14,148 nucleotides of DNA from Spirochaetota bacterium. Its GTDB lineage: Bacteria; Spirochaetota; B62-G9. The translations under genes and the position numbers were made by a program. Positions 1 to 6,263 of this stretch are shown here, piece by piece. Every line of letters begins with the position of its first letter. Positions within the stretch are counted from its first letter, which is position 1. Under the pieces are notes generated by a model. It ran no database searches and was not told where the DNA came from. It saw only the letters and a program-made list of their open reading frames with translations. The stretch covers positions 1 through 14,148 of the forward strand of contig JALXDB010000375.1 in the NCBI GenBank assembly GCA_026990615.1. Direction: 5' to 3'.

Positions 1-417
1 CTCGCTTACAATTTCATTAAGAAGTTTGTGACGGTTTTCAAAAATTTCCTGCAATTTATCATCTACCCTTTTATCAGGTTGAAAAATATCCTCTGAGAAA
101 ATAATGGATGCCATATGAGGATTTTTTTCCAGGTAATCAACCTGCAAAAAGATAAGCCTTCTAATTTTTTCTCTTTCATCTTTAATATTTTTAATATTTC
201 TCTCAAGCATTTTACCAAAATCGAGCATTCTATCAAGAATCCCTAAAATTATATCTTCTTTACTTTCAAAATGACGGTAGATAGCAGGTTCTGATATTCC
301 CACCCTTTTTGCCAAATTTCTTACAGAAAGTGAAGAATAACCCCTTTCATATATTATTCTAATGGCCTCATCAATAATTTGTTTCTGTCTCTCGGTTGTC
401 GACAGCCTTGGGGCCAT
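1..417 (-). CDS. TetR/AcrR-family transcriptional regulator (partial, C-terminus beyond the window)
   Basis: The reverse strand reads an open frame of 139 codons from ATG at 417 to the window edge with no stop, so the protein is cut in its ligand-binding domain. It begins MAPRLSTTERQKQIIDEA. Residues about 8-55 form a typical TetR DNA-binding domain: the first helix, then a helix-turn-helix with SVRNLAKRVGISEPAIYRHF, which matches the family pattern (xxxIAxxxGxSxxxxYxHF), followed by ESKEDI. The remaining helices, including the stretch MASIIFSEDIF, would start the effector and dimerisation domain. Proteins of this family are usually repressors of a neighbouring or their own gene; the target here is unknown because the downstream genes lie outside. 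A weak AAAGG sits about 10 nt before the ATG. A promoter and an imperfect palindrome lie just upstream, compatible with autoregulation (inference). Confidence 0.93.
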   Translation of the reverse strand, partial: MAPRLSTTERQKQIIDEAIRIIYERGYSSLSVRNLAKRVGISEPAIYRHFESKEDIILGILDRMLDFGKMLERNIKNIKDEREKIRRLIFLQVDYLEKNPHMASIIFSEDIFQPDKRVDDKLQEIFENRHKLLNEIVSE

Positions 418-434
418 ATTGAAATAACCTTTAT

Positions 435-450
435 GTTAACGATTGATAAC
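435..450. promoter_or_regulatory. Candidate TetR-type operator (imperfect palindrome)
   Basis: GTTAACGATTGATAAC is a 16-bp imperfect dyad with 6 of 8 arm positions matching. It lies next to the predicted -10 and over the predicted start of the TetR-family gene, 18 bp before its ATG. Size and position fit an autoregulatory operator. Binding is an inference; no homologous site was compared. Confidence 0.35.
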
Positions 451-451
451 T

Positions 452-480
452 AATAAAATCATTTTTGCCTCTCCGGTCAA
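452..480 (-). promoter_or_regulatory. Predicted sigma-70-type promoter of the TetR-family gene
   Basis: On the minus strand TTGACC (480-475, 5/6 to the -35 consensus) is followed after a 17-nt spacer by TTTATT (457-452, 4/6 to the -10 consensus). This predicts a start near 445, giving a leader of about 30 nt. The flanks of the -35 also form a 7-bp inverted repeat, TTTTTGC / GCAAAAA (462-468 and 481-487). That could be a regulatory dyad or a weak end signal for tyrS transcripts, which run in the same direction. Confidence 0.45.
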
Positions 481-596
481 GCAAAAAATCTAAAATATAT
501 GGCGTTAAATGTAAAACCGGTATGAATTAACAAAAATAATTGGGTCTTCCGCAAATGTGTTTATGAAAGATAGATAATTTTCAACAGTATACCAAC

Positions 597-1886
597 CTAT
601 TCTGATAAAACTATCTTCATATACCTCTTTTTGCCGGCCCTAAGATTAATCTCTCCCGAGTTAAAATCTTTTTCCGTCAGAACCATATTTTCGTTGTCCA
701 CCCTGTTTCCCTCGATATATGCACCGCCCTGCTTTATTAGCCTCCTTGCCTCTCCCTTGCTTTTAACCAGACCTGCAATAACAAAGGCATCCACAACGGG
801 CAGTCCATTAGCAATGTCCTCTTTTGAGATGGTAACAGACGGATGCTCGGCTTCCACATGTTCAATATTCATAATCTCAGAGGAAGTCTGAACTTTACGG
901 TCTGGATCTGCTTCGCCGAACTTTTCAACCGATGCAAGGTACGCCTTTTTCGCCTCTTCAGCACCATGGGTTATCTTTGTAGCCTCAAAAGCCAGAATTT
1001 CCTTAGCTCTGTTCAGCAGAGGAGGCTTTAACCTTCCGAGTTCTCTGACCTCTTCAATCGGTAGAAAGGTAAAGTATCCCAGGTATCTCTCCACATCGGC
1101 ATCCATTGTATTTCTAAAAAACTGATAGTACTCGTAGGGCGATGTCTTTTTAGCATCAAGCCAGACCGCTCCCTTTACAGATTTTCCGAACTTCTGACCG
1201 CTGGAATCTGTTATAAGAGGAAAGGTAATACCGTAGGATTCTTTCCCGCTTATTCTTCTTATCAAATCGATACCTGCCACGATATTGCCCCACTGGTCCT
1301 GCCCCCCCATCTGAACATCGCAGTCATAATCCCTGTTTAAAATGTAAAAATCATAAGCCTGTAGCACCATATAGTTGAATTCGATAAAGGTTAATCCCTT
1401 TTCCAGCCTCTGCTTGATTGACTCCGCCGTCAACATCTTATTTACCGAAAAGTATTTTCCTATGTCCCTCAAAAAATCTATATATTTAAGTTCCACAAGC
1501 CAGTCCGCATTATTCAAAAGCAATGCACCGCCATCTTCAAACGATATATATCTCGACAGCTGCTTCTTTAAAGCCTCTGCATTAGCCCTGATTACCTCTA
1601 TACTTAGAAGTTTTCTTGTCTCTGTTTTTCCCGAAGGGTCTCCCACCAATCCCGTACCGCCGCCCACAAGTGCAATCGGCCTGTGGCCGGCCCTCTGTAC
1701 ATGGGCAAGAGCCATAATAGGCACCAGGCTGCCGGCATGAAGGGAATCAGCCGTTGGATCAAACCCTATGTAGGCCGTCACCCTTTTGGTGTCAAAAAGC
1801 TTTTTTACAGCATCTTCATCTGTAACCTGGTATATGAATCCTCTTTCCTTCAAAACATCATATGGATTCCTGCTGTTGCCCTCCAT
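597..1886 (-). CDS. tyrS: Tyrosyl-tRNA synthetase
   Basis: This class I aminoacyl-tRNA synthetase attaches tyrosine to tRNA(Tyr) in the cytoplasm, in two steps via tyrosyl-adenylate. The 429-residue length is normal for bacterial TyrRS. The Rossmann catalytic domain has YIGFDPTADSLHAGS (39-53), where HAGS stands for the HIGH motif, then GGGTGLVGDPSGKTE (75-89), the tyrosine/adenylate-site segment QMGGQDQWGN (192-201) and KFGKS (232-236) as the KMSKS loop. The C-terminus (about 360-425) is an S4 RNA-binding domain, with VKSKGEARRLIKQGGAYI followed by RVDNE. The start ATG at 1886 is preceded by two SD-like GGAG motifs, the better one AGGAG 9 nt upstream. A predicted promoter leaves a leader of only about 40 nt, so a T-box riboswitch is not expected. 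The gene diverges from the pyruvate-kinase-domain gene. The stop is TAG. Confidence 0.98.
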   Translation of the reverse strand: MEGNSRNPYDVLKERGFIYQVTDEDAVKKLFDTKRVTAYIGFDPTADSLHAGSLVPIMALAHVQRAGHRPIALVGGGTGLVGDPSGKTETRKLLSIEVIRANAEALKKQLSRYISFEDGGALLLNNADWLVELKYIDFLRDIGKYFSVNKMLTAESIKQRLEKGLTFIEFNYMVLQAYDFYILNRDYDCDVQMGGQDQWGNIVAGIDLIRRISGKESYGITFPLITDSSGQKFGKSVKGAVWLDAKKTSPYEYYQFFRNTMDADVERYLGYFTFLPIEEVRELGRLKPPLLNRAKEILAFEATKITHGAEEAKKAYLASVEKFGEADPDRKVQTSSEIMNIEHVEAEHPSVTISKEDIANGLPVVDAFVIAGLVKSKGEARRLIKQGGAYIEGNRVDNENMVLTEKDFNSGEINLRAGKKRYMKIVLSE

Positions 1887-1931
1887 ACAACTCCGCTCCT
1901 TTTGTTTAATTGGTTACATAAAACTCTGTTT

Positions 1932-1960
1932 AATATATTTAAAAAACTTTGCAAAGTAAA
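1932..1960 (-). promoter_or_regulatory. Predicted promoter of tyrS
   Basis: The minus strand shows TTTACT (1960-1955, 4/6), a 17-nt spacer, then TATATT (1937-1932, 5/6 to TATAAT). The start would fall near 1925, about 40 nt before the tyrS ATG. The region is AT-rich, so chance matches are possible. Confidence 0.4.
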
Positions 1961-1980
1961 ATGCTTAGCAGAATGTAAAA

Positions 1981-2009
1981 TTGTTCTTTATAAAACACTC
2001 GAATATGGT
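1981..2009 (+). promoter_or_regulatory. Weak candidate promoter for the pyruvate-kinase-domain gene
   Basis: TTGTTC (1981-1986), a 17-nt spacer and TATGGT (2004-2009) give 3/6 and 4/6 matches. The start would be near 2016, about 64 nt before the ATG. This is the best spacing-consistent pair in the tyrS-divergent intergenic region (1887-2079), but it is not strong. Confidence 0.22.
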
Positions 2010-2079
2010 TAATTTAAAATTAAAAGATTTTTAATACTAACTTAACAAATTACAAAACTTTGGATCAAGGAGGCCGGGA

Positions 2080-2628
2080 ATGTACCTATTTGAAAATGCA
2101 GGGGAAGGAAACAGCAAGAAAGTAGTCGAGCTCACCATCGAAAGGGCAAAAAAGGACAATATAAACAGTGTTGTCATCTCTTCAAACAGTGGAAGCTCTG
2201 CCCTTCTTTTTATCGACAGCGGTATTGACAATCTCGTCTGTGTTACAAGGTGTGTAGGATTTAAAGAGCCAGGAGTGCACGAATTATTGGAAGAAAATAA
2301 AAAGAAGCTCGTTGAAGCCGGGGTAAAAATTTTCACCGGTACACACCTTTTCAGAGGAGTTGAAAAGGCCATTATTTCAAAATCCGGAGGAATGTACCCG
2401 CTCGAAATTATTGCCAATGCGTTGAGGCTCTTTGGACAGGGAACAAAAGTCGCTGTGGAGATAGCGGTTATGGCACTGGATGCAGGCCTGATCCCCTTTG
2501 GTGAAAAGATAATATCCGTGGCAGGTACAAAAACGGGACTCGATACAGCAATAATCATTACACCCCAACATGCATCCAACTTTTTTGAAACAAAAATACA
2601 TGAAATAATATGTAAACCTGCTCTCTAA
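2080..2628 (+). CDS. Stand-alone pyruvate kinase C-terminal (alpha/beta) domain protein
   Basis: This 182-residue soluble protein resembles the C-terminal domain of pyruvate kinase without any of the catalytic TIM barrel or B domain. Supporting segments are an early alpha/beta unit (SKKVVELTIERAKKDNINSVVISSNSGSSA, about 12-41) with the strand-glycine/serine-loop pattern of that domain, then VCVTRCVGFKEPGVHE (53-68) and, near 118-138, GQGTKVAVEIAVMALDAGLIP. It ends with ISVAGTKTGLDTAIIITP, which suggests a small-molecule or phosphate-binding fold. Small proteins of this kind are known in bacteria and archaea without an established role; in pyruvate kinase the domain carries the allosteric effector site. 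It cannot be a pyruvate kinase by itself. A strong SD, AAGGAGG, lies 6 nt before the ATG. It is divergent from tyrS, and no operon partner lies downstream before the transporter promoter. Confidence 0.8.
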   Translation: MYLFENAGEGNSKKVVELTIERAKKDNINSVVISSNSGSSALLFIDSGIDNLVCVTRCVGFKEPGVHELLEENKKKLVEAGVKIFTGTHLFRGVEKAIISKSGGMYPLEIIANALRLFGQGTKVAVEIAVMALDAGLIPFGEKIISVAGTKTGLDTAIIITPQHASNFFETKIHEIICKPAL

Positions 2629-2629
2629 A

Positions 2630-2645
2630 AAAAACTGCAGTTTTT
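2630..2645. repeat. 16-bp perfect palindrome after the stop codon
   Basis: AAAAACTGCAGTTTTT begins two bases after the TAA of the pyruvate-kinase-domain gene. It is a perfect self-complementary block with an A-run on one side and a T-run on the other. With no loop it cannot form a normal terminator hairpin, so its role, if any, is unclear. It could contribute to transcript ending together with the dyad 8 bp downstream. Confidence 0.35.
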
Positions 2646-2652
2646 CTCGCAC

Positions 2653-2694
2653 TGTATACTCCGGTATCCTTAAAACTGATTACCGGAGTATACA
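2653..2694. promoter_or_regulatory. Perfect 14-bp inverted repeat; candidate enhancer (UAS) for the NtrC-type regulator
   Basis: The arms are TGTATACTCCGGTA (2653-2666) and TACCGGAGTATACA (2681-2694), exact reverse complements separated by 14 nt. The centre lies about 160 bp upstream of the predicted sigma-54 start at 2833, within the usual range for enhancer sites bound by NtrC-family activators. No T-run follows it on the plus strand, which argues against an intrinsic terminator. That the regulator encoded at 9351-10784 binds here is an inference. The alternative is a structured end for the upstream transcript. Confidence 0.5.
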
Positions 2695-2806
2695 ATTGAA
2701 TAAAAACAAATCCAGTTCAGAGAAACATCAAAAAGAAAAAACGCTCTTATTTATTTAGTTTAAAGGAATTATAATATATCTTAATAACGGTCAGCATAAG
2801 AAAGTA

Positions 2807-2822
2807 TGGCACTGATTTTGCT
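2807..2822 (+). promoter_or_regulatory. Sigma-54 (-24/-12) promoter of the sugar-binding-protein gene
   Basis: TGGCAC-N5-TTGCT matches the sigma-54 consensus. The invariant GG is at 2808-2809 and the invariant GC at 2820-2821, with exactly the required 10 bp between them. The predicted start is A2833, giving a 32-nt leader that contains the strong SD AGGAGGT (2854-2860). It is the only site with the GG-N10-GC spacing that I found in the gene-proximal intergenic regions I scanned. A sigma-54-dependent regulator gene lies in the same cluster (9351-10784), which supports the assignment. Confidence 0.8.
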
Positions 2823-2864
2823 AATTTAAATTATACAAAAATAAATCATATATAGGAGGTATGT

Positions 2865-3866
2865 ATGAAGAAAATTTTCTTTGTTGTTGTAGCACTGCTT
2901 CTTATCGCAGCAGTTGGACTCCCAGTATTTGCAGCGGGTCAGAAAGAAGAGGAAAAGGGCAAAAAAGAACTTACATTTGCCTTTGTCCCTGGAATTGCTG
3001 ATCCCTTCTACTACACAATGGAAAGAGGAATAAGGGAGAAGGCCAAAGAACTCGGAGTCAACATTATCGTGTCAGAATACCCAAAATCATGGGGTCCTGA
3101 AGTACAGGTGCCCATTCTGGAAGCCACAGCAGCAAGGGGAAACATCGACCTGATTATGATTGCTCCAACATCAGTCGATGCCCTTATAGCTCCGCTTAAA
3201 AAGCTTTACGACCAGGGAATTGAGATAATCACAGTTGACACATACCTTGGTGACGGCGACTACTCAAAACCCAGCGAATACTCATTTCCACTTGCATACA
3301 TAGGAACCGATAATGAATTGGGTGGAAAAAAAGTGGCAGAACATCTGGCCAAGATGCTCGGATATAAGGGTAAGGTATATATAAACACAACAAATCCCGA
3401 TGTTTCCTCGGTTATGGGAAGAGTTAAAGGATTTAAAGAGGGCATTGCAGAGTTTCCAAACATGGAGGTTGTTGGCGTTGACTACAACCTGGATGTCCAG
3501 CAGAAAGCACAGGAACAGACCCTCGCAGCACTTCAGGCCCATCCGGACATTGTTGGTATATTCGGAACAAACCTTTACAGCGCACAGGGTGCATATCAGG
3601 CAGTTGTGCAGGCTGGTTTAACGGGTGCGGTTAAGATCGCATCATGGGATGCAACAGAAGATCTGATAAATGCCCTCAAAGAGGGAAAGGTTGACCTTGT
3701 TCTGGCACAAAAACCTGCTGAAATCGGTGCTCTTGCTGTAGAATGGGGCTACAAGTACTTCAAAGAAGGTGCTAAGGTACCCAAGAAGGTTATCCCGGGC
3801 TTTGAATTCTTCACAAGAGAGAACGTCAACGATCCCGAAATGCAAAAATATATATACAGAAAGTAA
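2865..3866 (+). CDS. Periplasmic sugar-binding protein of a CUT2 (ribose-type) ABC transporter
   Basis: RbsB-like solute receptor that captures a sugar or sugar-like ligand in the periplasm and delivers it to the permeases encoded downstream. Residues 1-23 form a signal peptide (MKK, hydrophobic core, VFA) with probable cleavage near 23/24. There is no lipobox cysteine, so a soluble protein is expected. Mature residues 36-315 carry the type-1 periplasmic binding fold: DPFYYTMERGI (46-56), IAPTSVDALIAPL (99-111), TVDT (123-126), YIGTDNELGG (145-154), GRVKGFKEGI (185-194), GTNLYSAQGAYQAV (234-247) and ASWDATEDLINALKEGKVDLVLAQKP (259-284). The 333-residue length is typical. The ligand cannot be read from sequence; ribose, xylose, other pentoses, inositol or nucleoside-like ligands are possible. 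The ATG is placed 4 nt after AGGAGGT. It is preceded by a sigma-54 promoter and followed by an intrinsic terminator. Confidence 0.93.
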   Translation: MKKIFFVVVALLLIAAVGLPVFAAGQKEEEKGKKELTFAFVPGIADPFYYTMERGIREKAKELGVNIIVSEYPKSWGPEVQVPILEATAARGNIDLIMIAPTSVDALIAPLKKLYDQGIEIITVDTYLGDGDYSKPSEYSFPLAYIGTDNELGGKKVAEHLAKMLGYKGKVYINTTNPDVSSVMGRVKGFKEGIAEFPNMEVVGVDYNLDVQQKAQEQTLAALQAHPDIVGIFGTNLYSAQGAYQAVVQAGLTGAVKIASWDATEDLINALKEGKVDLVLAQKPAEIGALAVEWGYKYFKEGAKVPKKVIPGFEFFTRENVNDPEMQKYIYRK

Positions 3867-3886
3867 CAGCTAATCTGAATATGAAT

Positions 3887-3931
3887 AAAACAGGGGCGTC
3901 CATCTTGGATTCAGATGGACACCCTGTTTTT
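3887..3931 (+). terminator. Intrinsic terminator after the binding-protein gene
   Basis: AAAACAGGG (3887-3895) pairs with CCCTGTTTT (3922-3930), and GTCCATC (3898-3904) with GATGGAC (3914-3920). A small internal bulge (GC versus A) separates the helices and the loop is 7-9 nt. A T-run follows. Because it lies inside the transporter cluster, it probably allows partial read-through so that the binding protein is made in excess over the membrane parts (inference). Confidence 0.85.
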
Positions 3932-4087
3932 GTATTAAATCATAAAAAAATAGATAATTTTTATTTATTTTTATAAAAGTTTTGATCTTTTAAAGTTATA
4001 ATCGATTGTGAGAAAAGTTGGTTTATAAAATAATATCATTATAAATATATTTTACCTCTACTACTATCTATCGGGAGGAATATAGAC
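3932..4087. other. AT-rich leader between terminator and permease 1
   Basis: I see no gene and no sigma-54 motif here. A perfect TATAAT occurs at 3997-4002 without a recognisable -35 at normal spacing, so an independent promoter for the permease genes is possible but not established. GGGAGG (4073-4078) is the ribosome binding site for the next gene. Confidence 0.35.
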
Positions 4088-5170
4088 TTGATACTGGAAA
4101 ACTCTGAAATCTCCGGACGAATAGACCTTCAAAAGAAGATTGAGGCTGTTGCAAAATATTGGTCTCTGATCTTTATTGCCCTTTTGATGATAATTTTCAG
4201 CTTTACCGGAAAAGGCTTTCTTAGTCTCAGCAACTTCCAGAACATAGTTCATCTTTCGACAGTGTTTCTGTTGCTGGCCGGGGCAGAAACATTCGTAATC
4301 ATTACAGGTGGAATTGACCTCTCAATTGGCTTTATAATGGGATTCTCTTCGGTATTCTCGGCAAAAATTATTCAGGTTATGTATTCTGGTGGTGCATCTG
4401 AGATGGTGAGTATTGTTGTAGGCTCCATTTCTGGCTTAATCTTAAGTCTTATTCCGGGTATTGTAAACGGCATCCTTATTGCGAAATACAGAGTCCCTCC
4501 ATTTATTGCGACACTGGGGATGTGGGGGATAACAAACGGCATCACACTAAAGATATGCCAGGGTTTTCCAATATCATCTCTTCCACCCAAGCTCGTTGAA
4601 ATAGGTAATAGCTACCTGCTCTATATAATGCCTCACAAGGCCATGTCGTTCTTCAGGATACCACCCGGTGTTGCTGACGAAAATATAAGAAATCTAATCA
4701 GAATTTTTCCCTCATCCCTCTTTTTTTCTATCACCGTACTCACCATTCTGTGGCATCTATTGAAGAACACAAAGTTCGGGCAGCACACCTACGCAATAGG
4801 TGGTAATATGGACGCGGCAATAAGAGCCGGGATAAACGTTAAGAGACATTTAATATACATATACACCCTGTCGGCATTTTTATCCGGTCTGGCAGGAGTG
4901 TTTAATGTATTCCAGACGGGAATCGGCAACTTCACTCCATACAATGCGATGTATGAACTATTTGCAATAGCAGCAGTTGTTATAGGCGGTGCAAGCCTGA
5001 TGGGAGGGAAGGGAAGCATCATAGGATCGATTTTAGGGGTGCTTCTTTTAAAAATTCTTGAAAATGGCCTCCAGATATCGGGAATTGAGCCCTTTTACAG
5101 ATTCATTGCAGTGGGAATCATACTTATAATCGCAGTAATAATCGATCAGCTTTTCCCTGATCTCTTTTAA
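4088..5170 (+). CDS. CUT2-type sugar ABC transporter permease 1 (RbsC-like)
   Basis: This 360-residue inner-membrane protein of the branched-chain/ribose permease superfamily should form half of the translocation channel. It has about 9-10 hydrophobic segments starting near residue 24. The family hallmark ETFVIITGGIDLSIGFIMG lies near 67-85. The cytoplasmic loop GQHTYAIGGNMDAAIRAGIN (231-250, continuing VKRH) is the ATPase-coupling segment, and VIGGASLMGGKGSIIGS (298-314) is a second conserved block. The start is TTG at 4088, 9 nt after GGGAGG; the next in-frame ATG falls inside the first membrane helix, so TTG is preferred. It is a clear paralogue of the next gene, so the channel is probably a heterodimer. 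Confidence 0.93.
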   Translation: MILENSEISGRIDLQKKIEAVAKYWSLIFIALLMIIFSFTGKGFLSLSNFQNIVHLSTVFLLLAGAETFVIITGGIDLSIGFIMGFSSVFSAKIIQVMYSGGASEMVSIVVGSISGLILSLIPGIVNGILIAKYRVPPFIATLGMWGITNGITLKICQGFPISSLPPKLVEIGNSYLLYIMPHKAMSFFRIPPGVADENIRNLIRIFPSSLFFSITVLTILWHLLKNTKFGQHTYAIGGNMDAAIRAGINVKRHLIYIYTLSAFLSGLAGVFNVFQTGIGNFTPYNAMYELFAIAAVVIGGASLMGGKGSIIGSILGVLLLKILENGLQISGIEPFYRFIAVGIILIIAVIIDQLFPDLF

Positions 5171-5195
5171 ATAACCTGATTACCGGAGTCTTTGA

Positions 5196-6260
5196 ATGCA
5201 AAGTTTACCACTGAACAAAAGAATGTTGATATTTGTAGGTAAGTACTGGGCATTGATGTTTTTGATTCTTGAAACAATACTTTTCTCCTTTTTATCCCAT
5301 GGATTTTTAACCCTTCGTGGGATTCAGATAATATTCTTTTTCGGTACAGCCATTTTCCTCCTTGGAACCGCAGAAACATTCGTGATCATAACGGGTGGTA
5401 TCGACCTATCGGTGGGTTTTATAATGGGATTTGCCAGTATTGTTTCTGCAAAGATCATTGTAGCTCTGGCCAATAGCGGTGTTTCACCTGCCTGGAGTAT
5501 ATCAATAGGTGTTGTTCTAACAATGCTTATCGGACTTATACCCGGATATATAAACGGGCTCCTCGTCGCCAGGCTCAGGGTACCGCCATTTATTGCAACA
5601 TTTTCAATGCTCGCCGTTACCCACGGGGTATCTGAGCTTTTAATCCAGGGAGTCCCGGCGAAAAACCTCCCCTACCTCGCCAACGCTATAGGAAACGGAT
5701 ATTTCATCTACATAATACCGGGAAAGGTTGTGTCCTTTTTTAACAAACCTACTGCTTCTTTTAGAGGGGAAACTCTTTTAGAGATTATACCGAACGTTGT
5801 CGTTTTCTCATTTATCCTGATAGGTATATTCGGTTTTATACTGAAGAGAACAAAATTCGGCCAGCACACCTATGCTATCGGCGGGAATGTTGATGCTGCT
5901 ATAAGGGCTGGCATAAACGTGAAGAGACACCTGACACTTATATACGTTATCTCTTCCTTCTTTGCAACCTCTGCAGGAATTATTTATATGTTAAAATACG
6001 TTACAGGCAAGGCCGATGCCGGAGCCGGTTTTCTGCTGGATTCAATAGTCGCCGTTGTAATAGGTGGGGCAAGCCTTTACGGTGGCAAGGGTACTGTAGG
6101 TGGAACAATCCTTGGATGTTTAATACTTGCCGTTCTGGAAACAGGTTTAAGGATAATGGGCGTTTCAACGTTTGATAAATATATTGCAGTTGGTGTTATT
6201 CTGATATTTGCAGTGCTTATAGATCAGTTTTTCCCTGAACTAATACACAAAGGAGATTGA
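5196..6260 (+). CDS. CUT2-type sugar ABC transporter permease 2 (RbsC-like)
   Basis: A 354-residue second permease, closely related to permease 1. Both share ETFVIITGGIDLS, GFIMGF, RVPPFIAT and the near-identical coupling loop GQHTYAIGGN-DAAIRAGINVKRH (here 222-245), as well as the ending VGVILIFAVLIDQFFPEL. The two differ most in the segment after the coupling loop (about 246-280) and in the 150-200 region, which may face the substrate. The gene begins 25 bp after permease 1, with GGAG 7 nt before the ATG. Its last codons contain the SD of the ATPase gene, so the three are one translational unit. Together the two proteins should pair with a homodimer of the single-domain ATPase. Confidence 0.93.
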   Translation: MQSLPLNKRMLIFVGKYWALMFLILETILFSFLSHGFLTLRGIQIIFFFGTAIFLLGTAETFVIITGGIDLSVGFIMGFASIVSAKIIVALANSGVSPAWSISIGVVLTMLIGLIPGYINGLLVARLRVPPFIATFSMLAVTHGVSELLIQGVPAKNLPYLANAIGNGYFIYIIPGKVVSFFNKPTASFRGETLLEIIPNVVVFSFILIGIFGFILKRTKFGQHTYAIGGNVDAAIRAGINVKRHLTLIYVISSFFATSAGIIYMLKYVTGKADAGAGFLLDSIVAVVIGGASLYGGKGTVGGTILGCLILAVLETGLRIMGVSTFDKYIAVGVILIFAVLIDQFFPELIHKGD

Positions 6261-6263
6261 ATT

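Noticed and set aside
232..236. Unusual HIGH/KMSKS variants (HAGS, KFGKS) in TyrRS as signs of a defective enzyme
   Set aside because: These residue numbers refer to the protein. Such substitutions are common in bacterial TyrRS, and all other substrate-site segments are intact.
1887..2079. T-box or other riboswitch upstream of tyrS
   Set aside because: No specifier stem, T-box sequence or terminator is visible, and the best promoter leaves a leader of about 40 nt.
2037..2579. 180-codon open frame antisense to the pyruvate-kinase-domain gene
   Set aside because: No SD or family resemblance, serine/proline/phenylalanine-rich composition typical of a shadow frame, and it lies wholly opposite a well-supported gene.
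2654..2693. Reading the long dyad as a rho-independent terminator of the upstream gene
   Set aside because: No T-run on the plus strand, a 14-nt loop and a position suited to an enhancer. Not fully excluded.
2770..2775. Perfect TATAAT upstream of the binding-protein gene
   Set aside because: No -35 within 15-19 nt; the consensus sigma-54 site 30 bp downstream explains the promoter better. A basal housekeeping start remains possible.
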